Part shown: positions 1 through 13,586 of the stretch, piece after piece
How positions within the stretch are numbered: position 1 is the first letter of the stretch
How the letters are laid out: every line of letters starts with the position of its first letter
DNA from: Planococcus citri
Taxonomy: Eukaryota > Arthropoda > Insecta > Hemiptera > Pseudococcidae
DNA: 64,000 nucleotides
NCBI RefSeq assembly: GCF_950023065.1
Contig: NC_088680.1
Location: forward strand, 16,170,559 to 16,234,558
Direction of reading: 5' to 3'
The notes under the pieces: model-generated
Databases searched by the model: none
What the model was told of the DNA's origin: nothing
What the model saw: the letters and a program-made list of their open reading frames with translations, nothing else
Program-made: the position numbers and the translations under genes

Positions 1-2290
1 GATTTTCTAATTTTAAAAAATTGAACTACCTAGACCTACCTACCATATATTTTGAAACGTTTAGATAAAAAACGACTTTTGAGCAATTTTTTAGCATCAA
101 TGTGAAAATTTTTGCTATTTCTGAAAAAATACCCAATTTCTGCTAAAAAGTAAAACTTTGAATGGATTTTAGCCCCCCCCCCCCAATGAGGTTTTCGCCT
201 CTACTTCCCGAAATTATGGTCCTAGCCCAAAAATGGGGTGTATAAACGTTGTTCTAAATCAAATTTCCTATCAGATGAGCTATGAATCAACATCGTCCGT
301 GCTAAAAACGAGAATTTCTGACAACTTTTTGGCAAAAAGCAAAACTTTGACAATTCCTGGCAAAAAAGCGACTTTTGGCCAATTTTTTGGAAAAAAATAC
401 CTCTTCATAAAAATTTCTGCCCAAAATGACAATTTTAAGAAATTTTTTTCAAAAAACAACAACTTGAAAATTTTTTTTGAAAAATACAATTTTTAGAAAT
501 TTTTAAAAACTGCAAGTATTTTTGGCAATTGACAAAAAGTAGAATTTTTTGTCAATTTCTGGCAAAAAAAAGCAACTTTTAGACAATTTTTTGAAAAAAA
601 ATACCTCCTCTTAAACATTTTTGCCAAAAATGTCAAATTTTAAACATTTTTTTGAAAAAACGACCATTTTTTAAAATTTTTCTGAAAAACGACAATTTTT
701 AGGATTTTTTTTTTTCAAGAAACGACCATTCTAAAACTTTTTTTTGAAAAATACAATTTTTAGAAATGTTTAAAAATGCGAGTATTTTTGACAATTTAGC
801 AAAAAACAAGACTGACAATTTCAACAAAAAGTAAAACCTTTCGTCAATTATTGGCAAAAAATAATACTTCAATGTTTGTCGAAAAAGAGCGACTTTTTTC
901 AATTTTTCGATTAAAAAGTGAAACTTTTGGATAATTTCTAAAACAAAATTGAGTTTTTGGAATTTTTTGCGAAAATTCGAAAATATTAAAATTAAAAAAC
1001 AGAGCTTTGCAGGACCTTTGAGAAGACATTTTTCGAACACTTCAACACTTTTTATCAGAAGGAGGAGGACGATCAAAGTTGAACATTTCAATTTTTTCCC
1101 CATGTCATGGAAGAAGGGGGAGGGGTCAAGAATATTTCTCACTATTTCAATTTTTTGTTGGCAGGACTTTTTTGGGGGTAGAGGAGTGGAGGGGTCAAAA
1201 TTTTGCATGTAATCAAGCAAATTTTTACTCTTTCACTACTTTAGTTTTTGGTTTTTCAAATTTTTAAACTCGTTTTGAAAGTTTTTAGTGACATTTTGGT
1301 AATACTTTTTCAACGTAAGCAATCGTCCTAAAAAAAAATGCTTTTTATAGAAAGATTCAACTTCTCATTGGGTACCTACCTAGTACCTACCTAAGTACAT
1401 TTCAGACAATTTTCGAGAAATTTTGGATTTTTCACTACATGGAAAAAATTAACTCAGGTTTGTGTTCAGCATCTTCCAGAACATATGATTCCTTACTTAT
1501 AGTTACATCGTACGACTTTGTCAAAATTTGCAGGTTTTAAGCCCAATAGGACAAGTTCTAGGGGCGGGGGGGGGGGTAAAGAGGTAGAATCGAAAAAATA
1601 AGAACATATTTGGGTTTAGCACCTTCGAAAACATACCATTAGATATATCGCATAATTGTTACATTTTTTCATGGGGGGGGGAGGTTCAAAATTAGCACTT
1701 TTGGGCTATTTTTATTATGTGCAAATATTTTTTTGTTCATTTCGACGAAGAGTCAAAAATGAAAATGAATCACAGCAATCAACCGATGAGAAATTTCATG
1801 CTCTACAACTTCATTTATTTCTTTTTTTTTCTATAGAACTTTTTTTTTCAAAAATTGATTTATCCTTACGAAAAAAAAGTGAACAATTTTTCGAATTCTT
1901 CATCATAGAAAAATGAAAAATAATCATTTGAAAAATTAAGAGTTCTAGACAAAAAAATACTGAAGGAACTAGAATTGAGGAGTGAAAATTTCTTCACCTG
2001 GACACGTGGCGATTCAGTTTTTCTCAAGGACTTTTTTTTGGATAATTCGTGCAAAAATCAGAAAGTTCAACATAAGTAAATTAGACACAAGCACAGTTTT
2101 TCAATTTCAACATACAATGCAGAAGGAGTGAAAGGGGAGATGCTCGATGTTTTTTACGTCAGTGAGAAAGATAGGGACTTAAAAACACGATTTCGAGACG
2201 AAAAAGTCATTCAAGTACATAGAATAGAAAATTACCTGAATATTATCGATGCACGATTCCACCTTTTCGCGATGAATGGACCATTTCAAT
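1..2290. repeat. AT-rich dispersed repeat field, no gene seen
   Basis: This stretch is built of runs of T and A broken by short words such as TTTTTGGCAAAAA, TTTTTGACAATTT and their complements, so it is close to self-complementary everywhere. Open frames in it translate to Phe/Lys/Leu/Ile-rich low-complexity peptides and are not believable proteins. Short C or G runs occur near 173-184, 1561-1576 and 1673-1682. The same word family returns in ABCH intron 2 and around each BTB gene copy (31.5-32.3, 36.7-37.3, 38.5-40.1 and 44.4-46.1 kb). It is therefore probably an old dispersed repeat of this genome. Confidence 0.6.
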
Positions 2291-2298
2291 AAAAATTT

Positions 2299-2361
2299 TT
2301 ATTTCTTTCGATTTGCTAGAATGTCGAGTAGATCTTGGAAGTTGTTTTCATCCTTGTGAAT
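2299..2361 (-). CDS. Candidate 3'-terminal coding exon of an unidentified minus-strand gene
   Basis: On the minus strand a good acceptor (pyrimidines then TTTTCAG) is followed by 20 sense codons, IHKDENNFQDLLDILANRKK, and a TAA. The peptide is hydrophilic with an amphipathic Leu pattern and does not look like the low-complexity translations around it. A possible upstream donor (GCCG|GTGAGTGC) lies on the same strand near 3,455-3,470. I could not connect the two or find middle exons. It may be the end of a small gene or chance. I do not recognise a family. Confidence 0.2.
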   Translation of the reverse strand: MHKDENNFQDLLDILANRKK

Positions 2362-5300
2362 CTGAAAATTTCACATTTAGGTAAATTAAAATGAAATATT
2401 GAATGAAATTCACAAATCAACTGTTTACTAAATAATCGCGTCATAAATTAATTTCCATTTTCAAAAAAAAAAAAATCTGAGCCTCGTTGAATACCAAAAA
2501 GCATAATACCTAGATAATTCATTTCGAATGTTTTGTAACTTTTATAAAATTTTCAATCGATAAAAATGTAAAGGAGAGTTCGAGTTTTTGAAAGTTCAAG
2601 GGATACATTCAACTTTTTCGTACCAGGACAAAAAATAAGAATCAAATTCGTCAACCTCCATCAATCAATTCCATACAAGCAAAAAAGAGAGCCAGACATT
2701 TCAGAAGGGGGGGAGGGGGGGAATAAAAGAACATTTCATAAATCTCGAAATCAGACCAGCATCGATACCTTAGACACATTAGGGAGTAAAAAGCTCGATA
2801 AATCGCTTTGGCCTAGATACAGGAATTTTATACAGTATTGTAATTTTTCTCTCATTACAATATCTACATATTGATTTGATGTGGCTCAATGAAATGATGA
2901 TAAATACACATCCATTAAAACCACAATCAGACCCAATTGAACAACCACGCTGGCACTATGATGAACCTATCCAAAAATTCAGCTCGTATACCACCTCATT
3001 ACGATCGCTACAGTGCTTAACCTCTACATTATGAGGCAATTCACACTCCAGGATTGGTGTTAGTTCATCCACAAGTACAAATATAGTATGTAGGTAGAGG
3101 TACCTATATCTATGCACACCTCTCGATCTCACAAGACCTTTTTTTTTCTAATTTCGAATCAGATATTACACACATCGAGACGAACAGAGAGTACAAGATA
3201 GCAACGAAAAAGACACTAATAATTTACGCAATTAAGTCGAGATCCGAGAATTGAATATCTTAAGTAATCAATCACACGGCAACCTATTACTCATCGATAA
3301 ATTTCGTGGTGTTACGTCGTGAATTATAAGACTCCGATCCAGCGTCGTTTCGCTGCGGGACGCTATTTTAAATGGATTTAGCGATTAAGCGAGCGAGTAA
3401 CCATTTAATTCGTCGACGAATGTAAAATGCTGCACGTTGTTGCAGTACCGAATACAGCACTCACCGGCATAACCTTGAAAATCCACTAAAATGCTGCAGG
3501 GTTTGAAATTTTGGCAGACGAGTTGTCAGGTTCCGGCACCGAGCGACGACGGGTCCATAGTTTGGTGCAAATTCATCTTCGTGTCAAGTTCAAAAGTAAA
3601 AAAAAGATGTCGGTTATGGTTAAACTATTCATAGTACATATCGTGGAACCAGAAATCATCCGCAGGGAGAAAGGAAGAGGAAGAAGAGACTCGTCGTTGC
3701 ATCTTTTGGCGAAACAAGATTCCTAGGTACTTTGCAGTCTGGTGGAATGTCACAGGTGTAAATTGGTGTACAGCGTACTGCGTTCTTCTTAATTATTTTC
3801 GTGCTAATTGTTTTGTTGTTTTGGTTTTTCATCAACATTGAAATGTGGATAATGGCATTGAGGTTGACAGGCGGGGGAGAGAGAAAGGATCCGATCCGAA
3901 TTACAGGTTGGCAGCTTTGAATTTTTTTGAAAGATGCGAAATTTGGCAAACTGAGAAAGTGGTGGTGGTAAAAAAAAAGTGAAAATTTTCAATCTCAACT
4001 GATCAGCTTTTAGTTCATCACAGCAAAAAATTTCAATTTTGCCAAGGCCAAATTCCGGAGAGTTGGCTTATTATCAAAATTATGCCCATAATTTAGAATT
4101 ATTTTCGATTTTTTACGAATTTTACGATTTAGAGAGGGGGATATGTGTATGCTAATTCCAAAAAAAAATAATCGTTTTCCAGTTTTTCTCGTCCGGTATC
4201 TCCAAGGCTCAAAACTACATCAAGATGCAAGAAAGGAGGGAGAAAATTTTCTCGCTGAAGCCAAAAAATTGGAGATCTCGAGAGATCAGATAGCTAACTG
4301 ATAAACATGATGAATTGATGATCTTTCGCCGGTTTATTCGGCTAAGTTGATTTTTCAAATACGAGTGACAAATTTCCGATGCTCACCTCGACGTGGAAAA
4401 ATCATTTCATTGATTTCGACTGCTTCGGGTATCGTTGAATTCCACAGAAGCTCGTATCCGGTGGGAAAATTCCATTTCCTCATCAATGTTCAATTGGTTT
4501 TTGTCCTGCTCGTTTTCCTCCATAATTCTCCATCGTGTTGGTCTCGATATTCCAGTGATTCAAGGCTCGGTTAAATTAAACCTCAGCTATGAGGTTATAC
4601 TGATACTAAAACCACTCAAAAACCCAGTTCCGATCTCGCCACTGAAACCAACAAATAAATAAATCAGATGACAATCTTTTGGAAAACTTCGATCTTGTCA
4701 AGTGCGAAAATTTCCACAAAATTAGGCAAACATACTCGTACAAATCAGTCATAAAGCTGCCTAAACCGCATATGTACGTGGTACAAGACCATCCAGTTGT
4801 TTTCAATAATTTCGCCTGAATCATAGTGCGAGCAACCGGGGTCATTCCGGCACGCCTAAATGCCCACATTGCGTATTCAGCACGATACGTGCGAATAAAA
4901 AAAAAACTGAAAACAAAATCGATAAATCATCAATCCAATCCCGGTAGAAAGTACAAAATACTCGGATGGTTGTTTACGATGGAAACCTTCTTCGCAATTA
5001 CGAGGCGATTAAAACTCCCATTTAACGACACACAGCTACATATAGGTAGGTACTCGATGAGAATCTGCCAGCTTTGCATTTTGCAGTGTGGAACTGGTTC
5101 ATGTGGGGTATTTCTTCCGCGTGATAATCATCGCTGCTGCTGCGTTGATATCCTTCGCAGAACGTATAAAAATGTCTGAAATTCGCCGGTCGTTAAATCA
5201 CTTTTTGCTGGACTTTTTCCGCGGTAATGAATCTGAAACGTGAAAATCTTCGGTTATCATTTTTTTTTTAAACGTAGGTACGTTCAAAGGTCATCTAGAC

Positions 5301-7887
5301 CATCACACCAGCTGCAGTGAAACGCCATCGCGCAGACAAACCTCATCAATCCAACAGAACAACTCAATCAGTTAAAGTTAAACCGAGATAATAATGAAAA
5401 CTGGATCATACAAAAATGCATCCGAGTGTATAAATCTTCTAATCGAGTCAACTCGTTGATTGATTAACCTAATCTGGGGCAGTGGATAAACAGAAACATG
5501 TTACGTGAACTGCGATAACGATTACCAATACGACGAACGAGAGAACGAGACTCATTCGCGAATCGAGTATTTACCACAAAACGTCGTCGCTAGATCAACG
5601 ACCGTGTGCCATATTTCACCGCCATAGTCGAGTCAGCAGACCGCGATGAATGAGTAAAAGATGCTCGATAGCGCGATCATGTCGTCGACGATCATTCTGC
5701 GCCACCGGATACGTTTCTTGAAGGATAACCATATTCTATACTTCCTTCGTGATATCGTACAGTTTGAACGTTCTCGCCACAAAACTGGTTTCAAATGGCG
5801 AATTTTTTTTTCGTAATATTTTTTTTTTACTTGTGTCGTAGTTGAACTTCGAGACTGCATGAGAACGACGACGACGATATCAGATTATGAACGAAATTTC
5901 CTGCTTATGATATACGTACAAATATTTCGAACACATATTACCTGTGAACATGAAAACATAAAAATAGGTACACTACATAAAAAGTAAATCGTAAAATTAA
6001 TTCGTAATATTCGCGTTTAACATAATCCATAAATCTTCTCGGCATTCTCCGGTCGTTATTTCAATACCTCGCAGCTTTTGGTTCGTGATTAATGTACAAC
6101 TTTCAGAGCCACGGATTGATTAACGATTCAACTTTGACCCAAGCAGCTACGAAGGTAAATTTTCGGCCACTTCAAGGCTCCTATTTACAAATATGATATT
6201 TTCCTCCATCAGTACTCAGTACTCCAATTCCACACCATAGCAAGGTATCTTTTCCGCAAACGTTTTCGATTCAAATTCAACAGCACCTTCGTGAGAAGTC
6301 GAAGCACACCTTGAATAATACAATAAAAATATGAAAAATGGTCGAAATTAAATTTTCGGCAATTAAACCAACAGCTCCGATAATTAATAAAAAAAATTAA
6401 ACTCCGCAACACCAGCAGCAGTCAGATCATAAATCATAAATGACGCCTCGTCTAATTAAAAAACCGCAGCGTGTAACTTAATTACTCGACACATTTCGGA
6501 TTATACTACAATGCAAACCGATACCTATATGATTTTCGTTCGCAGCTTCGTCGTCGACAAGTTCATTGCAATTGCAACAAGAATCTGCGAGAGTCTATCC
6601 ACCAATAACGTAGCTTCGTTGTGTATGCAACTGGTTATGACTAAATAACTCGCAGACGATAACCATAGGTTATATAGTTTCTCCTAGTGGAAAAAAAGCA
6701 TTAGGTATTACATCGTAGTAATTTTATAATTGCAGGTTCAATGAGCACAGGTTAGCGTACTCAGACAGCGAAAAAAACTTTTTTTTTGCAAGGTTACTTT
6801 GATAGGTGCCTAGTTAGAGAGGTATACGATACTCGTCGATATGAAATGCAGACCGAACTGGATTGCTGTCGATGATCGTAGTATCTTTGTTGTAGATCTT
6901 ATCATTGCCAATGAGGAACTTCCTATCTATCTTTGGTCGAATAAAAATGGCTACACAATACACATTTACAAGAAAAATATAAAATAAAAGCATAGCAATA
7001 GGTACTTGTCAACATAGAAAAATATTACGTAGAATATCGTAATAAAAATCTTCATTTCCAGAAATAATATGCTATTCTCATCACGTAGACGAACTTTCCG
7101 TAAGAATTGAGATAGGTATTCAACAGGTCAATTAAAACGATCCTTCCAGTATTCGAATTCAATTACTTTGATAAGATTTCATCCTTTCAGCTATTCAGCA
7201 AACCTAAAATTTGACTGCATTATCTAAAGATCGAATTCATTGCTAGTGAACAAATTCGAATAATTAATTATAAAATAACTTATAATACCTACCTAACTAC
7301 GTCAACAATAATCGGATTTCCTATACCACTGAATGTTGGCATTATTATGACGCAGCCCACATACATTCTAAACTCGATTATAATTTTCTGCTGGCATCGT
7401 AAAAAATTCTGCCATCACTTCCACGTACTTAAGAAAAATTCTGAACGTCGTAAATTCCAGTATCACTTCCATAATATACCTACATACTTGAATAATTGTA
7501 ATTCTTTCATCGTAAATACAACAAACGTAATTCGACATTGACATTTCATTATAGCTGAAAAAAAAAAAAAAAATTCTATCATTATCACGCGACTTGTTAC
7601 AGTAATATAATTTCCAACTCGACCTGTTCATGGAATCTTATTTTTTCGGTAATAAAATCTGGCTTATTTTCAACGCCATTATTACAAAAAAAACAATTTC
7701 TAAAAAGTGCTTATATATAAATTCGAATATCCTTGATATTAATTACACCAGTTAAATTATGTATTGTCAAAAAAAAAAAACTCAACTTACGTCATTTTCG
7801 TACAACTTGTAATTTTTATTCGAAGCTGTCAAACTTGAGCATTTGCGAGCTGAGCAGAAATTAACCGAAAATTTCTTCTGGTTTCAG
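2362..7887. other. Gene-free or unresolved 5' flank of the ABCH gene
   Basis: No convincing coding exon is visible on either strand. The base composition is more balanced than in the repeat fields, especially at 3,300-3,700 and 4,800-5,900, as expected of promoter or untranslated-exon DNA. The first ABCH coding exon begins only 2 nt before its ATG after an acceptor, so at least one untranslated leader exon must lie somewhere here or further left. I cannot place it. Frames such as 3,511-3,726 and 4,826-5,179 on the plus strand have no recognisable domain. Confidence 0.4.
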
Positions 7888-7889
7888 AA

Positions 7890-10800
7890 ATGCCTACCAA
7901 CGAAATGGAGGAGATAGAAATCAGCACAATATCTGGTAAACCGGACAACGCCGTTGCTGTTAGAAATGCCTACAAGAGATACACATCCACCAATGTCATC
8001 TTGGACGGGTTAAATATGACAGTAGGCGAAGGAACAATGTAAGAATTCCAATTTCGAATGATTTCCATATGATATTTTGGTTATCTTTTTGTACTTACCT
8101 ATCTAATTCTAATAATAATCTATCATTGCAGATACGGTTTACTAGGTCCGAGTGGTTGTGGCAAAACTACATTACTCAACTGTATCGTCGGTCGAACCGA
8201 ATTGGATGCTGGAAATATTCAATTAAAAGTTAAAAAACGATCCGAAGTCGGATATATGCCACAAGTAATTACTTAATCATTAATCCTATTCATTTTCATC
8301 AGCAGAGGCGGATCTAACACGAGGCAGAAAGCCACGAATAATAAGTCTTTGGTGAAATGGGCCCCTCAACTGCAATAGATGTGGAGAATAAAACGATCAA
8401 AAATGAATTAAAATCATTGAAAATTACACAAAACTTATGAAATTTCAGTAAAATTTTTGCAAAAAAAACAAGAAAAAGTCGCTCAAAACAGCATTAAAAT
8501 CACTGAAAATGACCAAAAAACCAATGAAATTTCAATTAAAATTACTCAGCAAAGACCAAAATGCACGAAAAAAGTGTTAAAACCCATCAGGATGGTGTAA
8601 AAATACAATAAAATGACTAAAAATTACCAAAAAATCATGAAATGTTGATACAAATTTCAAAAAAATTACGAAAAACGTTAAAAACTTGTTACACCGATGT
8701 AACAACACTAAAAACGTACCTATATGCAAAACTCAATAAGGTGTCGAAAATCTGTCAAGATGATGTAAAAACATCCAAAAAAGCAATAAAGGCATCGAAA
8801 ATTTAAAAAAAAAAATCATTGCTCCAAAATTATCAAAATGGCTAGTTCTTTTTCAATAAAATTGCCATATTTTTTCTATTTTTTTTTGCCAAAATTGCAG
8901 AAAGGTCCTTTTTGGCCAAAATTTCTAGAAAGTCTTGCTTTTTTCAGTTTTGACAAAATTGCATAAAACAATTTTTTCATCAAAATTACCAGACAATCTC
9001 ACTCAAAAAAGTACAGAAATTTCAAAAAAAAAAAAAAAAATATGAGCCATAAATTGAAATTGTCAGAACCAAATTTTTATTCATTTATTTTTCGTCAAAA
9101 TTGCAAAAACACTGCTTTTTGAGCAAAATTTTCATAGTGTTATTCTTTTCATGTCAGAATTTGCAAACAAAAATATTTTTTATCAAAATTAACAAAAAAA
9201 TCTTCCTTTATTGCCAAAATATTTATTGTAGCAAAAAATCCTTTATTTTTTGAAGAAATTGTAAAATTAATTGTTGGTAAAAATTGAGAAAAAAAACTGC
9301 TTTTATAATATCAAAATTTCCAAAAAATTCTGTGTTTGGTGGAAAAATATGCAGGAAAAACTTTTTTGTGATCAAAATGTTCAAAAAATCTTGCTTCTTT
9401 CTTTGTCATAAATGTCATAAAGAATCTGATTTTTTTTTGTAAAAAATTAGAAACAAAAATTAAGTTTTTATCAAAGTTGTTCAACGAAAAATCTTACGTT
9501 TTTAAACAGGGATGAAAAGCTAGCCGTAAGCTGAAAGCCGAGCAGATTTTCACACTAAGCCAAAACCTTAAAGTTTGCAAGTTTCATTTTTTCCAAGCCA
9601 AAAGCAACAAATAGCAAAAAGTTTCATTTTTTTGTTTTTTTTTCAAGGCTTTTATGCAGAATTGAATTCTCTAAATTTAGAAGAAACAAAAAAATGAAAA
9701 AAAAGGAAAATAATGCTAGCAATAAAAATATTCTCCACGATCACTATAGATAATTATGAAATCAATGTACCTGATCTAATTTTTAATTCCCCTTTTTTGT
9801 AAATTGATGGCGTATCAGCCAAAAGTTCAAAGTCAAAAATTTAAAGCTAAAAGCTTAATGAAATATAGCTGAAAGCTGTTAAATTGAAAATATAAGGGAA
9901 AGCCATTGGAAGCCGAAAGTTTGGCTAAAAGCACGCCTTAAAAATCAAGATAGCCGAAAGCTATAGAGCCAAAAGTTTCAATTTTGAAATTTCAAGCTAA
10001 AAGCCAAAAGCTGCAGTTTCATTTTAAGGCTTTTCATCGCTGTTTTTAAACTAAAATTGCGGAAAATTCGACTTTTTATTTTAAAAAACTTGTTAAGGGG
10101 CCCACTTTTTGCCAAAATCGCTGAAAAAGATGTTTTTTTATCAATTAAAAATTTCAATATCCTTATTTTTTGCCAAAATTGAAGAAAAAAATTTTTGGCG
10201 AAAATTTCCAGAAAGTGCTTTTTTGATGCAAATTTAGTAAATCCTTTTTCACAAATAATTGAGAACAAAAATCAAGCTTTCATCACAGTTAGTTACAAAA
10301 AAATCTTGTTTTTTCGGCCAAAATCGAGGAAAATTTTACTCTTCTATAAAACTTGTTAAAATGATTCATTTTCCGCCCAAATTGCCATTTTTTTTTTTTA
10401 ATCAAAATTTCCAAGTCTTCTTTATTTGACCAAAATTTCAAAAAGGAACTTTTTTGAACAAAATGGTCTAAGATTTTGCTTTTTATCGCAAAAAAATCAG
10501 CTTTCTTTGTCAAAATTGCAAAAAAACAAAGGTTTTTCAAAAAAATATCAGTAAGTAGGTGTTATTTTCTTTTAAATGCCAAAATATTGTGAAAAAGTTT
10601 ACTTTTTTGTATACATTGTAAAAAATACCCTTCCTTTTTGTCATTAATTCGGGAATTCGAATTCGAGAATTCAGGAAAACTAAAATATAAAACACAATTT
10701 CCAAAATGGGCCTTTCTAAGATCTTTCTCTGTGTAAGCTTTCTTTTTAAGATCCGCCACTGCTTACCTACCACCGCTAAAATGAAATTACCTAACAAATA

Positions 10801-13586
10801 GGTATAATGACGACGTACTTGTTGCAGTTTCTGAATTTACACGATCAAATGACCATCTTCGAGAACTTCTTTTTTTACGGATATCTTTACGGTATGGACT
10901 CGGAAAACATTAAAGCACGTGCCATAGATCTCATTGCATTTTTAGATCTTCCTTCCGGACATCGTTTCGTGAAAACGTTGAGGTACCTAATAATTAATCA
11001 AATTGATATACAATACCGATTGTATCAAAATAATCGTCCATTAAGTACCTAATTCGACATCCGATGAATTATTTCAGTGGTGGTCAACAACGAAGAGTTT
11101 CAATAGCTATAGCATTTATTCACGATCCCAAACTATTGATATTGGACGAACCTACCGTAGGATTAGATCCAGTTCTCAGTCAAAGGTAGGTACACGAATC
11201 ATCAAAGTAGGTGCTCAAAATCTTCATCTGCAATTCTAATACCTACATTGATTCATTCGCAGTATTTGGGAACGTTTACTAGAAATGACAACAAAGGGAA
11301 AAACGATAATAATTACCACTCATTATATACAAGAAGCTAGACAAGCTCATACGGTAAATATAGCCTCACTTTCGATGAGCACATTGAACTCAACGGTGTT
11401 CTAAATATATAGGTACTATTTTGATACTTACAGATAGGTTTAATGCGAAGCGGTATCCTGTTAGCCGAAGAACCACCGAACCATTTGATAGAAAAATTCG
11501 GTTGTAATGATTTAGAAGAAGCATTTTTAGCTTTGAGTCATAAACAAGAAAGCGCACCCAAAGATCCAGTAAGTTCACGTCTCATTTTCCGCGGTCAGCT
11601 ATTTTCTTCGTATTACTAAAACATCATTCATTGTTGTTCGCAGACGATAAATTATCCTAAAATAAATCAACACGTTAAAGCTTATTTCGAAGACGACTCG
11701 AAGACATTTTCAAATAAGACTTTTAGAGGAATTATGTATAAGAATTTAACTCTCCTGAAACGAGAATATATGTAATTACCTACTTTACATTATCAATGCC
11801 TACACTAAATTATACTGCAATGAATAATCAAATAATATACTCACCGAAGATTGTGTATTGTTTCAGATTTATGTTATTCGTTGTGATATTACCAATAGTG
11901 CAGACTTACCTATTTAACGTGGCCATCGGTCGTAAACCTCGAAATTTAAATATAGCCGTAGTAAATGAGGAAATTTCCAGTTGCCAATACTCCGCATCTT
12001 ACAGCGGCTGCTTCTTAGACGAAAAGCAAAACGTGTCCTTGAGCTGTTTATACTTAGAATTTCTTAAAAATGATTCTTATAATTTTGTAAGTCGTTGATG
12101 TACCGACCCACAAACCATATTATTTACCTACCTATACAGTCAATCATTCTTACATTTGCAAATATTCTTTCTTTCAACATATAGGTGCAATACGATGACG
12201 ATGATATCGCTTTGAACGATGTTAGAAAGAATAAAGTTTGGGGATTGTTGCATTTTCAAAACAATTACACCAAATCTTTAGCTAACAGAGTCACCGAAGG
12301 TACGAGAGTATCGCCGGAAGATGTTACCAGCAGTTTAATGAACACGTGGGTTGATTTATCGAGTAGGTTGCCGGCTTAAATATGCATATTTTTCTTCACC
12401 TTTCAACGAATTAATCGCTAATTTCATCTACAGATCAATATATTGGTAATTTCATCCGATACGATATCGTTCGTTCGATGTTCTCGTTCTTGAGACAAGC
12501 GTTGGTGAACTGCGGCGAAAATCCCAAACTTGGTGCTTTACCACTTTCGGTAGGTCATCCACCACCTCTAGGAATGTTCCTATGTTCCACTTACCTGTGG
12601 AAAAAAACAAAATAATTAATTAATTACAATTTACATGTATTTGCATTTTTATTATTACAGTTTGAACAACCAGTGTTCGGATCTTTCGATGAAAACTTCA
12701 TCAGTTATGCGTCAACTGCCATATTATGTTTGTAAGTATTCTAAAACTAGAAATTACTCATCTACCCCTGAAGAAGCAGTCAGCATATTGATACCTATTT
12801 TACTTCGCAGATGTTGCTTTTTCTTCCCCTCGATCTTGACCGGAGGTCTTATTTTGACTGAAAAATTAGGAGGAATGATTGAAAGAATGATGGTGGCAGG
12901 AGTAACGATGATCGAGATGATGGCTTCGGTCATGGTAATTCAAGTTTTTGTACACATAATACAAACAACTCTAGTCATGATAGTCATGTATTGGGTATTT
13001 GATAATCCATTCGAAGGAAGTCTAACTACACTCTCTATACTGATGATGGTGACTGGTTTCGCCGGAATGTTCTTCGGTAAGTAATAATATCATAGCGAAA
13101 TGAATAATACTTTTAATTTTAATATTCGATACAAGTAATAAGTATATGGTAACTTGACGTAAATGGAATATTCTTCTCTGCAGGTTTTATGTTAGCTGTG
13201 ATAAATAGCGAAATGGCAATAACCGCGTATTCGGGAATTTGCACAAATATCGTGTTATGTTTCACATCTGGTAATTACAAATCGTCATTTTTGAATGATT
13301 CATCGCTGTACACGTACAGAGAGACATTGGATATAAAATTAAATGTGTTTCAGGTTTGGTATGGCCTATTGAAGCTGAGCACTGGTTATTGCGATCGGTT
13401 AGTTGGGTATTTCCGTTGACCTGGACGGTGGACGCTGCGAGAGGAATTTGCTCAAAGAATTTTGCATTTCTACATCCAGTGGTTTTGAAAGGATTCGCTT
13501 CCACTATCGTGTGGAATTTCATATTCGTGTATATCATTTATTTCTTTATTAAGTATAAGAAAGATGTATGGGTTGCTAAGAAGTAA
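7890..13586 (+). CDS. ABC transporter, subfamily H (half-transporter, 14 coding exons)
   Basis: Exons: 7890-8038, 8132-8264, 10828-10982, 11078-11185, 11263-11353, 11434-11568, 11644-11771, 11867-12086, 12185-12362, 12434-12549, 12661-12731, 12811-13076, 13184-13270, 13354-13586. All phases agree and give 689 aa. The nucleotide-binding domain comes first: Walker A GPSGCGKTT (exon 2), Q-loop YMPQ, signature SGGQQ, Walker B LLILDEP, H-loop TTHY. A membrane domain follows: one segment (LFVVILPIVQTYLF), a large extracellular loop with cysteines, then about five segments ending near the C-terminus (WNFIFVYIIYFF). NBD-then-TMD order with an ABC2-type membrane domain and no long N-terminus fits arthropod ABCH. 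The known members, Drosophila Snustorr and Oskyddad, move lipids to the cuticle barrier. A single half-transporter must dimerise. The start follows an acceptor by 2 nt. Family is sure; the exact orthologue is not. Confidence 0.9.
8265..10827 (+). other. Intron 2 of the ABCH gene, swollen by repeats
   Basis: This 2.6-kb intron separates the Walker A/Q-loop exon from the exon leading to the signature motif; the other introns are about 75-140 nt. It holds A-rich stretches with words such as CAAAATTGCAAAAA and one intact hAT-like MITE. No coding exon is needed here, because exons 2 and 3 join in phase 0 at the expected place just after the Q-loop Gln. Open frames on the minus strand (9,978-10,797) are Phe/Lys-rich shadows. 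Confidence 0.7.
9507..10042. mobile_element. Non-autonomous hAT-like MITE in ABCH intron 2
   Basis: The element starts CAGGGATGAAAAGC and its other end, read inverted, is CAGCGATGAAAAGC. Identical 8-bp direct repeats TTTTTAAA flank it at 9499-9506 and 10043-10050. CAG-type termini with an 8-bp target duplication are hallmarks of the hAT superfamily. It is 536 bp and codes for nothing. Its interior near both ends is a degenerate tandem of words like AAGCTGAAAGCC and AAAAGCTAAAAGC. A related left end lies at the right edge of the window (63,898) and a related right end at 31,527. Confidence 0.85.

Noticed and set aside
699..1220. 173-codon open frame on the minus strand
   Set aside because: It translates AT-rich repeat into Phe/Leu/Lys-rich low-complexity sequence with no domain; similar frames occur in every repeat block.
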